This document shows, in pieces, positions 15,371-23,616 of a DNA stretch of 64,000 bases. A model generated the notes under the pieces. It was not told the DNA's origin and made no database searches. It saw nothing but the letters and a program-made list of their open reading frames with translations. The DNA is from JBIOXB01 sp050732395 (GTDB taxonomy: Bacteria > Zhuqueibacterota > Zhuqueibacteria > Zhuqueibacterales > Zhuqueibacteraceae): the NCBI GenBank assembly GCA_050732395.1, contig JBOHQX010000399.1:1-64000 (forward strand). Reading direction: 5' to 3'. Numbering within the stretch: position 1 is the first letter of the stretch; the number at the start of each line of letters is the position of its first letter. The translations under genes were made by a program, and so were the position numbers.

Positions 15371-16300
15371 ATGGACTGGTTCAAGCGCGCGACCAAGGGC
15401 TTGATCTCGCAAAAAAAGAAAGACATGCCCGATCTCTGGATCAAGTGCACCTCATGCGGCGAAATTCTATATAAGCCTGATTTTGAGAAAAATTCCTCCG
15501 TGTGCATGAAATGCGGCTATCACTTTCGTGTGCCCGCGCGCACCTATTTACGCGTGCTGCTGGATGAAGCCAGCTTTATGGAGACGAACGGGAATATCGC
15601 GCCCATCGATGTTTTGAAATTCAAAGGCACCAAGCGTTATGCCGATCAGCTCAAGGAAGCGGCGCGCAAAACGGGCGTGAATGACGCGATCATCACCGGC
15701 GCCGGAGCCCTCGCCGGCCGGCCGGTGGTGATCGCGGTGATGGATTTTAGCTTCATCGGCGGCAGCATGGGTTCGGTCGTCGGCGAGAAAATCGCACTGG
15801 CGTGCGACCAGGCTTTGCTGCAGCGCGCGCCCTTGCTCATCATCAGCGCTTCCGGCGGCGCGCGCATGATGGAAGGTGCTTTGTCCTTGATGCAGATGGC
15901 CAAAACTTCCGCGCGCCTGGCACGCCTGGCGGATGCCGGGTTGCCTTACATTTCCATTCTCACCCATCCCACCACCGGCGGCGTCACCGCCAGTTACGCG
16001 ATGTTGGGTGACGTCATCATCGCGGAGCCAGGTGCGCTCATCGGCTTCGCGGGACCGCGTGTCATCAAGCAAACCATTGGCCAGGATTTGCCAGAAGGCT
16101 TTCAAACCGCAGAATTTTTGTTGCAGCACGGCTTCATCGATCTCATCAGTCCGCGACCGCAACTGCGGACGAATCTCATCAAGCTGCTCGAAGTCTTCAT
16201 GTCTGAAGCCGCAAGCGCCGAGACCAACAACGGTGTCATCCGGGAACAAGAGGTGAATCTCGGCTTGCCCGCCGGGGCGACAAGGACGCAAGGAAGTTGA
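15371..16300 (+). CDS. accD: Acetyl-CoA carboxylase carboxyltransferase subunit beta
   Basis: 309 residues from the ATG at 15371, preceded by an AGAGGGAG ribosome site; the longer open frame back to 15191 lies inside rimI and is not used. AccD with AccA transfers carboxyl from biotin to acetyl-CoA, giving malonyl-CoA for fatty acid synthesis. The N-terminal zinc ribbon is complete (Cys26, Cys29, Cys45, Cys48, in CTSCGEILY and CMKCGYHF). The crotonase-type core shows FIGGSMGSVVGEKIALACDQ, ISASGGARMMEGALSLMQMA and TTGGVTASYAMLGDVIIAEP, with the oxyanion-hole glycines. Its stop touches the surE gene two bases upstream of the start. Confidence 0.96.
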   Translation: MDWFKRATKGLISQKKKDMPDLWIKCTSCGEILYKPDFEKNSSVCMKCGYHFRVPARTYLRVLLDEASFMETNGNIAPIDVLKFKGTKRYADQLKEAARKTGVNDAIITGAGALAGRPVVIAVMDFSFIGGSMGSVVGEKIALACDQALLQRAPLLIISASGGARMMEGALSLMQMAKTSARLARLADAGLPYISILTHPTTGGVTASYAMLGDVIIAEPGALIGFAGPRVIKQTIGQDLPEGFQTAEFLLQHGFIDLISPRPQLRTNLIKLLEVFMSEAASAETNNGVIREQEVNLGLPAGATRTQGS

Positions 16301-16302
16301 GC

Positions 16303-17070
16303 ATGATCAAACCTTATGTTCTATTGACCAACGACGACGGCATTTTTGCGCCCGGGCTGTATGCGCTCTATCTCGCGATGCGCGAAATTGCCGAAGTGAC
16401 CGTGGTTGCGCCGGATAGTGAAAAAAGCGCGGTGGGGCACGCGATCACGATTTCTGATCCGCTGCGCGTCTCTGAATTTGAGAAGAACGGCGAGTTTTTC
16501 GGCCACGCCGTCAAAGGCACGCCCGCAGATTGCGTGAAACTGGCCTATTTCGCCTTGTTACCGCGAAAACCGGACATGGTGGTTTCAGGCATCAATTATG
16601 GCTCCAATACCGGCATCAACGTGATCTATTCCGGCACCGTGTCGGCTGCAACCGAAGGCATGATTCTGGGCCTGCCTTCATTTGCGATTTCGCTTACCAC
16701 GTTCAAAGACGCTGATTTCAGCTACGCCGCGAAATTTGCAGCATATTTGACGAAAAAAATCCTGGAACACGGGCTGCCCCGCGGAGTTTTTCTGAATGTG
16801 AATGTGCCGCATGTGCCGGAAGCTGACATTCGCGGTGTGGCGATCACGCGCATGGGCAATGCCATGTACGACGACAAGTACGACAAGCGCGTCGATCCAC
16901 GCCATCGCGTCTACTACTGGCTCACCGGCTCGAAAGCGGAGTTGGACGAAGGCCTCGAAACCGATGACGGCGCGATCGAGCAAAATCTGGTGAGTGTCAC
17001 ACCGTTGCATTTCGATTTGAGTAAGTATGAGTTCTTACAGAATCTGAAGGCTTGGCAGTTACAGAAGTGA
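16303..17070 (+). CDS. surE: 5'/3'-nucleotidase SurE
   Basis: 255 residues from the ATG at 16303, with ribosome site AAGGAAG at 16290-16296; an in-frame TTG two codons earlier overlaps the accD stop. SurE hydrolyses nucleoside 5'- and 3'-monophosphates and exopolyphosphate using a divalent metal. Family signatures: LLTNDDGIFAPGLYAL (metal-binding DD), VVAPDSEKSAVGHAITI, VKGTPADCVKLA, VVSGINYGSNTGINVIYSGTVSAATEG and the C-terminal DDGAIEQNLVSVTPL. All metal ligands (Asp-Asp, Ser, Asn) are present. It is the last gene of the porX operon, before a heptamer array. Confidence 0.96.
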   Translation: MIKPYVLLTNDDGIFAPGLYALYLAMREIAEVTVVAPDSEKSAVGHAITISDPLRVSEFEKNGEFFGHAVKGTPADCVKLAYFALLPRKPDMVVSGINYGSNTGINVIYSGTVSAATEGMILGLPSFAISLTTFKDADFSYAAKFAAYLTKKILEHGLPRGVFLNVNVPHVPEADIRGVAITRMGNAMYDDKYDKRVDPRHRVYYWLTGSKAELDEGLETDDGAIEQNLVSVTPLHFDLSKYEFLQNLKAWQLQK

Positions 17071-17170
17071 AGGCAGGGATGGGGAGGGGAGAGTGTCGAT
17101 GGTGGATGATAGATGGAGCACAGGGAATGTGAGGGCATCAAGAAGAGTTATTCTACCGGTAATACGAAGA

Positions 17171-17219
17171 ACGCTCAACGATCCACAATAAACGATCAAC
17201 AATCAACCAAGAACAATTA
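17171..17219. repeat. Degenerate tandem heptamer array abutting guaA
   Basis: Seven consecutive heptamers of consensus ACRATCA fill 17171-17219 and end five bases before the guaA ATG. The array is nearly free of G, and no Shine-Dalgarno is present in the space it occupies. Same design as arrays at 234-275, 33392-33426 and 62995-63022, but with a different word. Confidence 0.75.
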
Positions 17220-17224
17220 CCAGC

Positions 17225-18769
17225 ATGTCCGCACACGATCTCATCCTCATCCTCGATTTTGGTTCGCAATACACACAATTGATTGCACGCCGCATCCGTG
17301 AGCTCGGTGTGTACTCCGAAATTAGATCCGCCCTTACGCCGGTCGACGAGATTGCCGCATTGCGGCCGCGGGGTATTGTGCTCTCCGGCGGCCCGCGTTC
17401 GGTTTATCAGGAGCAAGCGCCGTCCGCAGAAAGGCGATTGTTTGAGCTTGGCATCCCGGTGCTCGGGCTCTGTTACGGGCAGCAATTGATCGCCCACCTG
17501 CTCGGCGGTGAAGTGCAAGCGGCCAAAGAGCGGGAATATGGCCTGGCGGAATTGGAAATCGTGAAGCGTGAGGGCATTTTCGAGGGCGTGGAGGCGCGCA
17601 CGCGTGTATGGATGAGCCACGGCGATGCCGTGAAGGCCATGCCGGTGGGCTTCGTGGTCCTGGGCAAAACCAACAATGCGCCCTTTGCCGCCTTTGCGAA
17701 TTCGGCGAAAAAAATCTTCGGCCTGCAATTTCACCCGGAAGTGACACATACCTCGCAAGGCCTTCAGATTTTAGAAAATTTTGCATTCAACATTTGTGGC
17801 TGTCGCGCCACCTGGTCGCCGCAGAATTTGATCGAATTGGCGGTGGAGTCCATACGCGCGCGCGCCGGGCATGAGCAGGTCATCTGTGCCCTGTCCGGCG
17901 GGGTCGATTCGGCGGTGGCGGCGGCATTGGTGCATCGCGCGATCGGCAAACAACTGCATTGCGTGTTCGTCGATCACGGCTTGTTGCGCAAGAATGAGGC
18001 GGCGCAGGTGCGCGCGACTTTCTCGAACTATTTTGGAGAAGGGTTTCATGCCGTTGACGCTTCCGCAATTTTCCTGCAGCGCTTGCGCGGTGTAATCGAT
18101 CCCGAGCAAAAAAGAAAGATCATCGGCGAGAAGTTCATCCGTGTATTCGAAGCCGAGGCGCGGCGGCTGGCGGGCATTCGTTTTCTCGTGCAGGGTACAT
18201 TATATCCTGACGTCATCGAAAGTCTCTCGCCGCGCGGAGGCCCTTCGGCAACGATCAAAACGCATCACAACGTCGGCGGCTTGCCGGCCGATCTGGGCCT
18301 GGAATTGATCGAGCCCTTGCGCGATTTGTTCAAAGATGAGGTACGCCGCCTCGGCCGGGCTTTGGCACTGGACGCGGATATCATCGGCCGGCATCCCTTT
18401 CCCGGGCCGGGGTTGGCGGTACGTATTCTCGGCGAAATCACGCCTGAGCGTTTGGACATTTTGCGCGAAGCCGACGCTATTTTTATCGAGGAATTGCGCG
18501 CGGCCAGGTGGTATGACAAAACCTGGCAGGCCTTTGCCGTGTTGCTGCCGGTGCAATCCGTGGGCGTGATGGGCGACTATCGCACCTATGAAATGACCAT
18601 TGCTCTGCGCGCGGTTGCTTCGGTGGACGGGATGACCGCCGAATGGATGCAACTGCCGCACGATTTGCTCGCCAGGATCTCGTCGCGCATCACGAACGAA
18701 GTGCACGGCGTCAATCGCGTGGTGTACGACATCAGCAACAAGCCGCCGAGCACAATTGAGTGGGAGTGA
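17225..18769 (+). CDS. guaA: GMP synthase (glutamine-hydrolysing)
   Basis: 514 residues. GuaA converts XMP, ATP and glutamine to GMP. The N-terminal class I amidotransferase domain has the nucleophile Cys83 in VLGLCYGQQLIAHLLGG and the His/Glu pair in LQFHPEVTHT. The ATP-pyrophosphatase domain has ALSGGVDSAVAAAL (P-loop, SGGVDS), and the C-terminal dimerisation domain carries HHNVGGLP, GRHPFPGPGLAVRILGEIT and the final VVYDISNKPPSTIEWE. Length is normal. No Shine-Dalgarno precedes the ATG; the position is taken by a heptamer array, so either translation starts without SD or the array acts as an unstructured ribosome landing site. Confidence 0.97.
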   Translation: MSAHDLILILDFGSQYTQLIARRIRELGVYSEIRSALTPVDEIAALRPRGIVLSGGPRSVYQEQAPSAERRLFELGIPVLGLCYGQQLIAHLLGGEVQAAKEREYGLAELEIVKREGIFEGVEARTRVWMSHGDAVKAMPVGFVVLGKTNNAPFAAFANSAKKIFGLQFHPEVTHTSQGLQILENFAFNICGCRATWSPQNLIELAVESIRARAGHEQVICALSGGVDSAVAAALVHRAIGKQLHCVFVDHGLLRKNEAAQVRATFSNYFGEGFHAVDASAIFLQRLRGVIDPEQKRKIIGEKFIRVFEAEARRLAGIRFLVQGTLYPDVIESLSPRGGPSATIKTHHNVGGLPADLGLELIEPLRDLFKDEVRRLGRALALDADIIGRHPFPGPGLAVRILGEITPERLDILREADAIFIEELRAARWYDKTWQAFAVLLPVQSVGVMGDYRTYEMTIALRAVASVDGMTAEWMQLPHDLLARISSRITNEVHGVNRVVYDISNKPPSTIEWE

Positions 18770-18801
18770 GTTACAAACATTCACCTGGAGGGCATTTTAG
18801 C

Positions 18802-18831
18802 TTGCATTTTGGGATCGTGCATTGTTATTTT
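18802..18831 (+). promoter_or_regulatory. Candidate promoter of glmS
   Basis: TTGCAT (18802-18807), 18 bases, TATTTT (18826-18831), leaving a 5' leader of about 90 bases before the glmS ATG. The leader was inspected for a glmS ribozyme-like conserved core and none was recognised. Confidence 0.45.
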
Positions 18832-18930
18832 GGCATTTGACATATTTGGATACCAGCGTGGCTTGAATCATTTTGATGATTGAGCGCGACAACCCCACCC
18901 TGATGTCTCTCACTATTTGCAGGAGCTCCT

Positions 18931-20763
18931 ATGTGCGGCATTGTAGGCTATGTCGGTTCAAAACCCATGGTTCCTCTTTTGCTGGAGGGCCTGAAACGCC
19001 TGGAATACCGCGGCTATGATTCCGCAGGCATCGCCGTGGTTTCCGAAGGGCGCTTGCAGATCGAAAAGCAACCGGGCAAGCTCGTGAATTTGGAAAAACG
19101 CGTGGTTGGTTACAAAGCGAACGGCAGCGTCGGCATCGCGCACACGCGCTGGGCCACGCACGGTGAGCCGAACGAAGTCAATGCCCACCCGCACACCGAC
19201 AGCGGGAATCGTATCGCATTGATCCATAACGGCATCATCGAAAACTACGAAGCCATCAAGCGCGAGCTCACGAAGAAAGGTCACGAGTTTCGCAGCCAGA
19301 CCGACACCGAAGTGCTGGTGCATTTGATCGAAGAATTCTGCAAAAACGGTCTGGCCTTCGAAGAAGCGGTGCGCGCGGCGCTGGCACAGGTCGAGGGTAC
19401 TTACGGCATCGCCGTTATTTCGTGCGACCATCCCGGCGTGCTCATTGCCGCGCGCCGCGGCAGCCCATTGGTGGTGGGCCTCGGCAACGATGAAAATTTC
19501 GTCGCTTCAGACGCCGCGCCGATCATCGAGCATACCAAGAACGTCACTTATCTCGACGACGGCGAGATGGCGATCGTGCGGGGCCAAAGCATCGAAGTCA
19601 AGACCATCGACAATCAGCCCGTCAACAAGGTGATCGAGCAAATCGCCTACAACATCGACCGCATCGAAAAGGGTGGTTTCGATCACTTCATGATGAAGGA
19701 AATCATGGAGCAGCCGCAATCGATCAACGACGCGCTGCGGGGCCGTTTGCTGGGTGAAGAGGGCACGGCGCGCTTGGGCGGCATCCGCCATGAAATCGAT
19801 TCGATGCTATATGCGCGGCGCATTCTCATCACGGCCTGCGGCACCTCCTGGCATGCGGCCTTAATCGGTGAATATATGCTCGAAGAATTCGTTCGCATTC
19901 CGGTCGAGATCGAATATGCCAGCGAGTTTCGGTATCGCGATCCGGTTATCGACCGGGACGTGGTGGTGATTGTCATCAGCCAATCGGGCGAAACTGCGGA
20001 CACCCTTGCGGCGTTGCGCGAAGCCCGACGCAAAGGTGCGAAAGTGTTCGGCATCTGCAACGTCGTCGGCTCGAGTATAGCACGCGAGACCGATGGCGGC
20101 GTCTTTTTGCATGCCGGTCCGGAAATTGGCGTGGCTTCGACGAAAGCCTTTACCTCACAGTTGACCGTGCTTTCGCTGATCACGCTGCTGCTCGCGCGCA
20201 TGCGCAGCATGTCGGCCGGCAAAGGGCGTGAGATCGTGCAGGAGATGCAAGCCTTGCCGAAAAAAATCGAAACAATTTTGGCGCAGCGCGAGCAAATCCG
20301 GCAAATTGCCGAAAACTATCACCGCGCCAGCAACTTTCTCTATCTCGGCCGCGGCTACAATTTTCCGGTCGCGCTCGAAGGCGCATTGAAGCTGAAGGAA
20401 ATTTCGTACATTCACGCCGAAGGATATCCGGCAGCGGAAATGAAACACGGACCGATCGCGCTCATCGATGAAAATATGCCGGTGGTGTTCATCGCCACAC
20501 AGGATTCCACCTACGACAAAATCGTCAGTAATATCGAAGAAGTGCGTGCGCGCAAAGGCCGGGTCATTGCCATCGCCACCGAGGGCGACCAGGATATCCG
20601 CAGGCGCAGCGATCACGTCATTTACATACCGCGCACGATCGAAATGCTCACGCCGATTCTGAACATCATTCCCCTGCAGCTTTTGGCTTATTATATCGCC
20701 ATCATGCGCGGCTGTGACGTCGACCAACCTCGCAATCTCGCAAAGAGTGTAACCGTCGAATGA
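18931..20763 (+). CDS. glmS: Glutamine-fructose-6-phosphate aminotransferase (isomerizing)
   Basis: 610 residues. GlmS makes glucosamine-6-phosphate for peptidoglycan and LPS. The N-terminal class II glutaminase starts MCGIVGYVG (Cys2 nucleophile after Met removal) and contains HTRWATHGEPNEVNAHPH and HNGIIENYEAI. Two SIS domains follow: ITACGTSWHAALIGEYMLEE, ISQSGETADTLAALREA and AEGYPAAEMKHGPIALIDE; the C-terminus NLAKSVTVE is the conserved tail. The ribosome site is AGGAGC (18920-18925). Its stop overlaps the following gene by ATGA, so a TPR/periplasmic-binding protein is co-translated with a cell-wall precursor enzyme. Confidence 0.97.
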   Translation: MCGIVGYVGSKPMVPLLLEGLKRLEYRGYDSAGIAVVSEGRLQIEKQPGKLVNLEKRVVGYKANGSVGIAHTRWATHGEPNEVNAHPHTDSGNRIALIHNGIIENYEAIKRELTKKGHEFRSQTDTEVLVHLIEEFCKNGLAFEEAVRAALAQVEGTYGIAVISCDHPGVLIAARRGSPLVVGLGNDENFVASDAAPIIEHTKNVTYLDDGEMAIVRGQSIEVKTIDNQPVNKVIEQIAYNIDRIEKGGFDHFMMKEIMEQPQSINDALRGRLLGEEGTARLGGIRHEIDSMLYARRILITACGTSWHAALIGEYMLEEFVRIPVEIEYASEFRYRDPVIDRDVVVIVISQSGETADTLAALREARRKGAKVFGICNVVGSSIARETDGGVFLHAGPEIGVASTKAFTSQLTVLSLITLLLARMRSMSAGKGREIVQEMQALPKKIETILAQREQIRQIAENYHRASNFLYLGRGYNFPVALEGALKLKEISYIHAEGYPAAEMKHGPIALIDENMPVVFIATQDSTYDKIVSNIEEVRARKGRVIAIATEGDQDIRRRSDHVIYIPRTIEMLTPILNIIPLQLLAYYIAIMRGCDVDQPRNLAKSVTVE

Positions 20764-22691
20764 TCAAATCTTGCAAAGCATCGCGTGCGACAGAATATGT
20801 GGCCGTGACCGTTGCCTTATGGCTGGGTCTGGCAGTTTGTGCATTCTCACAAGAGGCCGTCGAAACGAAACGGGCATTTCAACGCGGCGTTAAAGCGTTT
20901 CAAGAGCGCCGGTATACCGAGGCGCAGCAGGATTTCAGCCGCATTGCGGCGCTCGGCAAAGAAGAAAAATTGTACACGGCGGCGCTCTATCTGCAAGCGC
21001 GCTGTGATTTTCAATTGGACAATCTGGCCGCGGCGGCGGAAGGTTTGCGCGTGCTGCTCGAAGCGCATGCGAAAAGCCGGTATGCCGAGCATGCGCATTA
21101 CTTGCTCGGCGTCATCGCGTTCAATGATGGCAATTATGTCGAGGCCGCGAATGAGTTTGTTTGGGTGGTGGACCGCGGGCAGACGACGGCCTTGAAAGAG
21201 ACGGCCCTGGCGCATGCACAAACCCTTTTTGATGAGTACTTGCAGCCCGCGGATATGCGCCGCCGCTTGCGCCGTGACTACCTCGGGCCGGAAGGCCTGG
21301 CGTTGGTGGCGCTCAAGCTGGCGCGGGCGGAGCTGGCGCAAGGTCGCCGCGCCGAAGGTCAAAAACTTATTGACGAGTTTTTGCGTCTCTATCCCAACAC
21401 CATGCAACGCAAACAGCTCGAGCAATGGTATGTTCAGCCGGAGAGTCTCGAGGCACGCACCGTGCGTATCGGGGTGATTTTACCCCTGAGCGGTGTGGAT
21501 AGCGATGCCGGGCGCGCGCTATACCGGGGCATTCGATATGCCCAGTTGTCCTTCAAAAGTGAGGACGTCGCCGCCGTCCAGAATAGTCGCGGCGGCGCAA
21601 ATGCGAATAGCATGCCCGCTTGCGATTTTGTCGTGCGCGATTCCGAGAGCAGCATCGTCGGCTCTCTCAAGGCCGCACAATTGCTGCTGGCGGATCCCAC
21701 CATTGTGGCTGTGATCGGTGAAGTCGACGGTCCCGCGAGCGCCGCTATTGCGGCCTTGGCTCAGGAAAAGGGCAAGCCCATTTTAATCCCCGCGGCAACT
21801 CAGGACGGCCTCACCACGCTGGGCGAAAACGTTTTTCAAATGAACGCCAGCCACGAGATCAAAAGCCGGACTTTGGCCGAGTATGCTTTTCGCTATTTGA
21901 ACTGCCGCACGTTCATCACGCTCGCGCCCCAGGACGGCTACGGCCATGAAATGACGGACGGTTTCAGTGCCGCCGTCGATAGCTTGGGTGGTGAGATTCT
22001 GGCGCAGAAATGGTATTATGGCCAGCCGGCGGATTTGAGCCGTATGTTCAAGGCGCTGCGAGAATCCACGTTACGCCGTAACATGGAAGACAGTCTGCGC
22101 GCCAGCGGCGTGAGCGTCGATGCCAGCAATCGCAACAGCCTCTGGCGGGAATACAACTATCGCATCGCCTCCAGCAACAAAGATCGTGCAGATGCGGTCG
22201 CATCGCTCTCCAATCCCGTGACCAATGTTTCTGCCGTGTTCCTGCCGCTGTACGTGGAGGATATTCGCCTGATCGTTTATCAACTGCATTCGTTCAACAT
22301 TCAAGGACTGCGCTTGGGGGGTGAATATTGGCAGGAACTGGACGCGGAGGCACGGCGTGAGTTGCACCGCCTGCTCGAGGGCACCGTCTTCGCGAGCGAC
22401 TATTTTGTCGATTGGGAGGGTGAGCGCGGCCGGCTATTTCGCAACGCCTATCGCAAAGCGATGGGCGCGACGCCGGAGCGCCACGACGTGCTCGGTTATG
22501 ACGCGGCTTCGGTCTTGCTCGGTTGTGTACGCAAGGGCGCCAGGCAACCGTACCAAATCCGCCAGGCCTTGCGCGAGCTCTCAGGTTATCAAGGCATGAA
22601 AGGCCAGATCGATTTGAGCAACCCCAAGCGCGTCAATAGTGGTGTCAATATACTGCAATACTCGGGCAATGCACTGAGGAAGCTGAGATAA
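20760..22691 (+). CDS. TPR plus type-1 periplasmic-binding-fold envelope protein (LpoA-like architecture)
   Basis: 643 residues. A signal peptide is visible (hydrophobic VTVALWLGLAVCAFSQ, about 16-31). Residues 35-215 are tetratricopeptide-like helices (AFQRGVKAFQERRYTEAQQD, YLQARCDFQLDNLAAAAEGL, HYLLGVIAFNDGNYVEAANE). Residues 235-630 form a LivJ/branched-chain-type periplasmic binding domain starting VRIGVILPLSGVDSDAGRAL and containing VIGEVDGPASAAIAALAQEK and a C-terminal YDAASVLLGCVR region. TPR plus type-1 binding fold is the layout of LpoA, the outer-membrane activator of PBP1A, although no lipobox is seen. Co-translation with glmS (ATGA) fits an envelope or cell-wall role. Ligand and function are inferred only. 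Confidence 0.7.
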   Translation: MIKSCKASRATEYVAVTVALWLGLAVCAFSQEAVETKRAFQRGVKAFQERRYTEAQQDFSRIAALGKEEKLYTAALYLQARCDFQLDNLAAAAEGLRVLLEAHAKSRYAEHAHYLLGVIAFNDGNYVEAANEFVWVVDRGQTTALKETALAHAQTLFDEYLQPADMRRRLRRDYLGPEGLALVALKLARAELAQGRRAEGQKLIDEFLRLYPNTMQRKQLEQWYVQPESLEARTVRIGVILPLSGVDSDAGRALYRGIRYAQLSFKSEDVAAVQNSRGGANANSMPACDFVVRDSESSIVGSLKAAQLLLADPTIVAVIGEVDGPASAAIAALAQEKGKPILIPAATQDGLTTLGENVFQMNASHEIKSRTLAEYAFRYLNCRTFITLAPQDGYGHEMTDGFSAAVDSLGGEILAQKWYYGQPADLSRMFKALRESTLRRNMEDSLRASGVSVDASNRNSLWREYNYRIASSNKDRADAVASLSNPVTNVSAVFLPLYVEDIRLIVYQLHSFNIQGLRLGGEYWQELDAEARRELHRLLEGTVFASDYFVDWEGERGRLFRNAYRKAMGATPERHDVLGYDAASVLLGCVRKGARQPYQIRQALRELSGYQGMKGQIDLSNPKRVNSGVNILQYSGNALRKLR

Positions 22692-22738
22692 TTGCACTCT
22701 ACATGGCACTACCAACCCATTCATAGGAGAACAAGTGA

Positions 22739-23488
22739 ATGATGTTCCGCCCCGCACGTTTGGTGCCCGGAGTACTAGCGCTCCTGGCTACCCTGGCCAA
22801 TGCGCAAGACACGGCAGACAATGTCAATCTGTTTCAAACGTACTTTCAGGACGCCACCATTGCGAAAAGCATCAACGGTGAAGGTTTCTTTCAGTACGGA
22901 ACCTACAATAACTTTTCCATCATAGACCTTGCGGCGCAATCTGCCTTCCCAGTGTCACCACGGTTCCAAGTGGGCGGCGCTTGGGCATTTGAAAGCGTCT
23001 CGCCCGATCAAGGCGACAGTCAAAATGGCGTCACGGATATCGCCGTTTCCGGGCGTTATCAGGTGGTACAGGGGAAGACGCCGGTTGCTATCGGCGCTTT
23101 GTTCACTCTGCCGGTAGGCAGTGAAGAAATTGGCGATGGAAACTTCAATTTCGGCTTTTTTGGGTCTCTGCGCCATGACGTTGAAAGCAGCCCGATTGTA
23201 CTGGCCGGAACTTTCGGCTTGGACTTTGTCGAATCTGCGGGCCTGGGAGGAAACAGCGATCGCAACACCTCTGTGTTGATCGCAGGCAGCGTTATTTACC
23301 CTATGCGTAGCGGCCTGGGCCTGGTTTTTGAAATTAACATGCGGCCGGACGACGATTATGCCCTGCTCTCCGGCGGGTTGGATTATCCTTTGCGCGGCGG
23401 CGGACGGGTGCGCGGGGCCCTGGGCTTGGGTCTGGATGATGCTGCGCCGGATTTTGCTTTCCGGTTGGGCTATGCGCTCGGATTCTGA
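22739..23488 (+). CDS. Small outer-membrane beta-barrel protein, function unknown
   Basis: 249 residues with a clear signal peptide (VPGVLALLATLANA, cleavage after about residue 23). The rest alternates hydrophobic and polar residues and is rich in glycine and aromatic residues, with strands such as FQVGGAWAFESVSP, DIAVSGRYQVVQ, PVAIGALFTLPVG, NFNFGFFGSLRHDV and ALGLGLDDAAPDFAFRLGYALGF. The last residue is aromatic, the usual signal for insertion by the Bam complex. This pattern is that of a porin-like or transporter-like barrel (phenol-degradation MetA-type is one possibility). The ribosome site GGAGA is seven bases before the ATG, and an intrinsic terminator follows. No substrate can be assigned. 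Confidence 0.65.
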   Translation: MMFRPARLVPGVLALLATLANAQDTADNVNLFQTYFQDATIAKSINGEGFFQYGTYNNFSIIDLAAQSAFPVSPRFQVGGAWAFESVSPDQGDSQNGVTDIAVSGRYQVVQGKTPVAIGALFTLPVGSEEIGDGNFNFGFFGSLRHDVESSPIVLAGTFGLDFVESAGLGGNSDRNTSVLIAGSVIYPMRSGLGLVFEINMRPDDDYALLSGGLDYPLRGGGRVRGALGLGLDDAAPDFAFRLGYALGF

Positions 23489-23509
23489 TTCCGCAAGTAG
23501 ATTCCTGCC

Positions 23510-23540
23510 AAGGCTCGCGCTCCAACCGCGAGCCTTTTTT
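23510..23540 (+). terminator. Intrinsic terminator after the barrel gene
   Basis: Perfect 10-base-pair stem AAGGCTCGCG (23510-23519) with CGCGAGCCTT (23527-23536), seven-base loop, followed by a T-rich tail. It closes the guaA/glmS-side gene block before holA. Confidence 0.9.
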
Positions 23541-23555
23541 GTTTCAGAAAAACTC

Positions 23556-23584
23556 TTGCAACAGTGATTGGTGCCCGCTATATT
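23556..23584 (+). promoter_or_regulatory. Candidate promoter of holA
   Basis: TTGCAA (23556-23561), 17 bases, TATATT (23579-23584), just after the preceding terminator and 32 bases before the holA ATG. It uses the same two boxes as the candidate promoter at 40502. Confidence 0.55.
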
Positions 23585-23616
23585 GATGACTCAAAATCGA
23601 GCCCAATGTATCGTTC

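Noticed and set aside
18770..18930. glmS ribozyme or riboswitch in the glmS leader
   Set aside because: The conserved pseudoknotted core was not recognisable and the leader is only about 90 bases; glmS ribozymes are mainly from Firmicutes.
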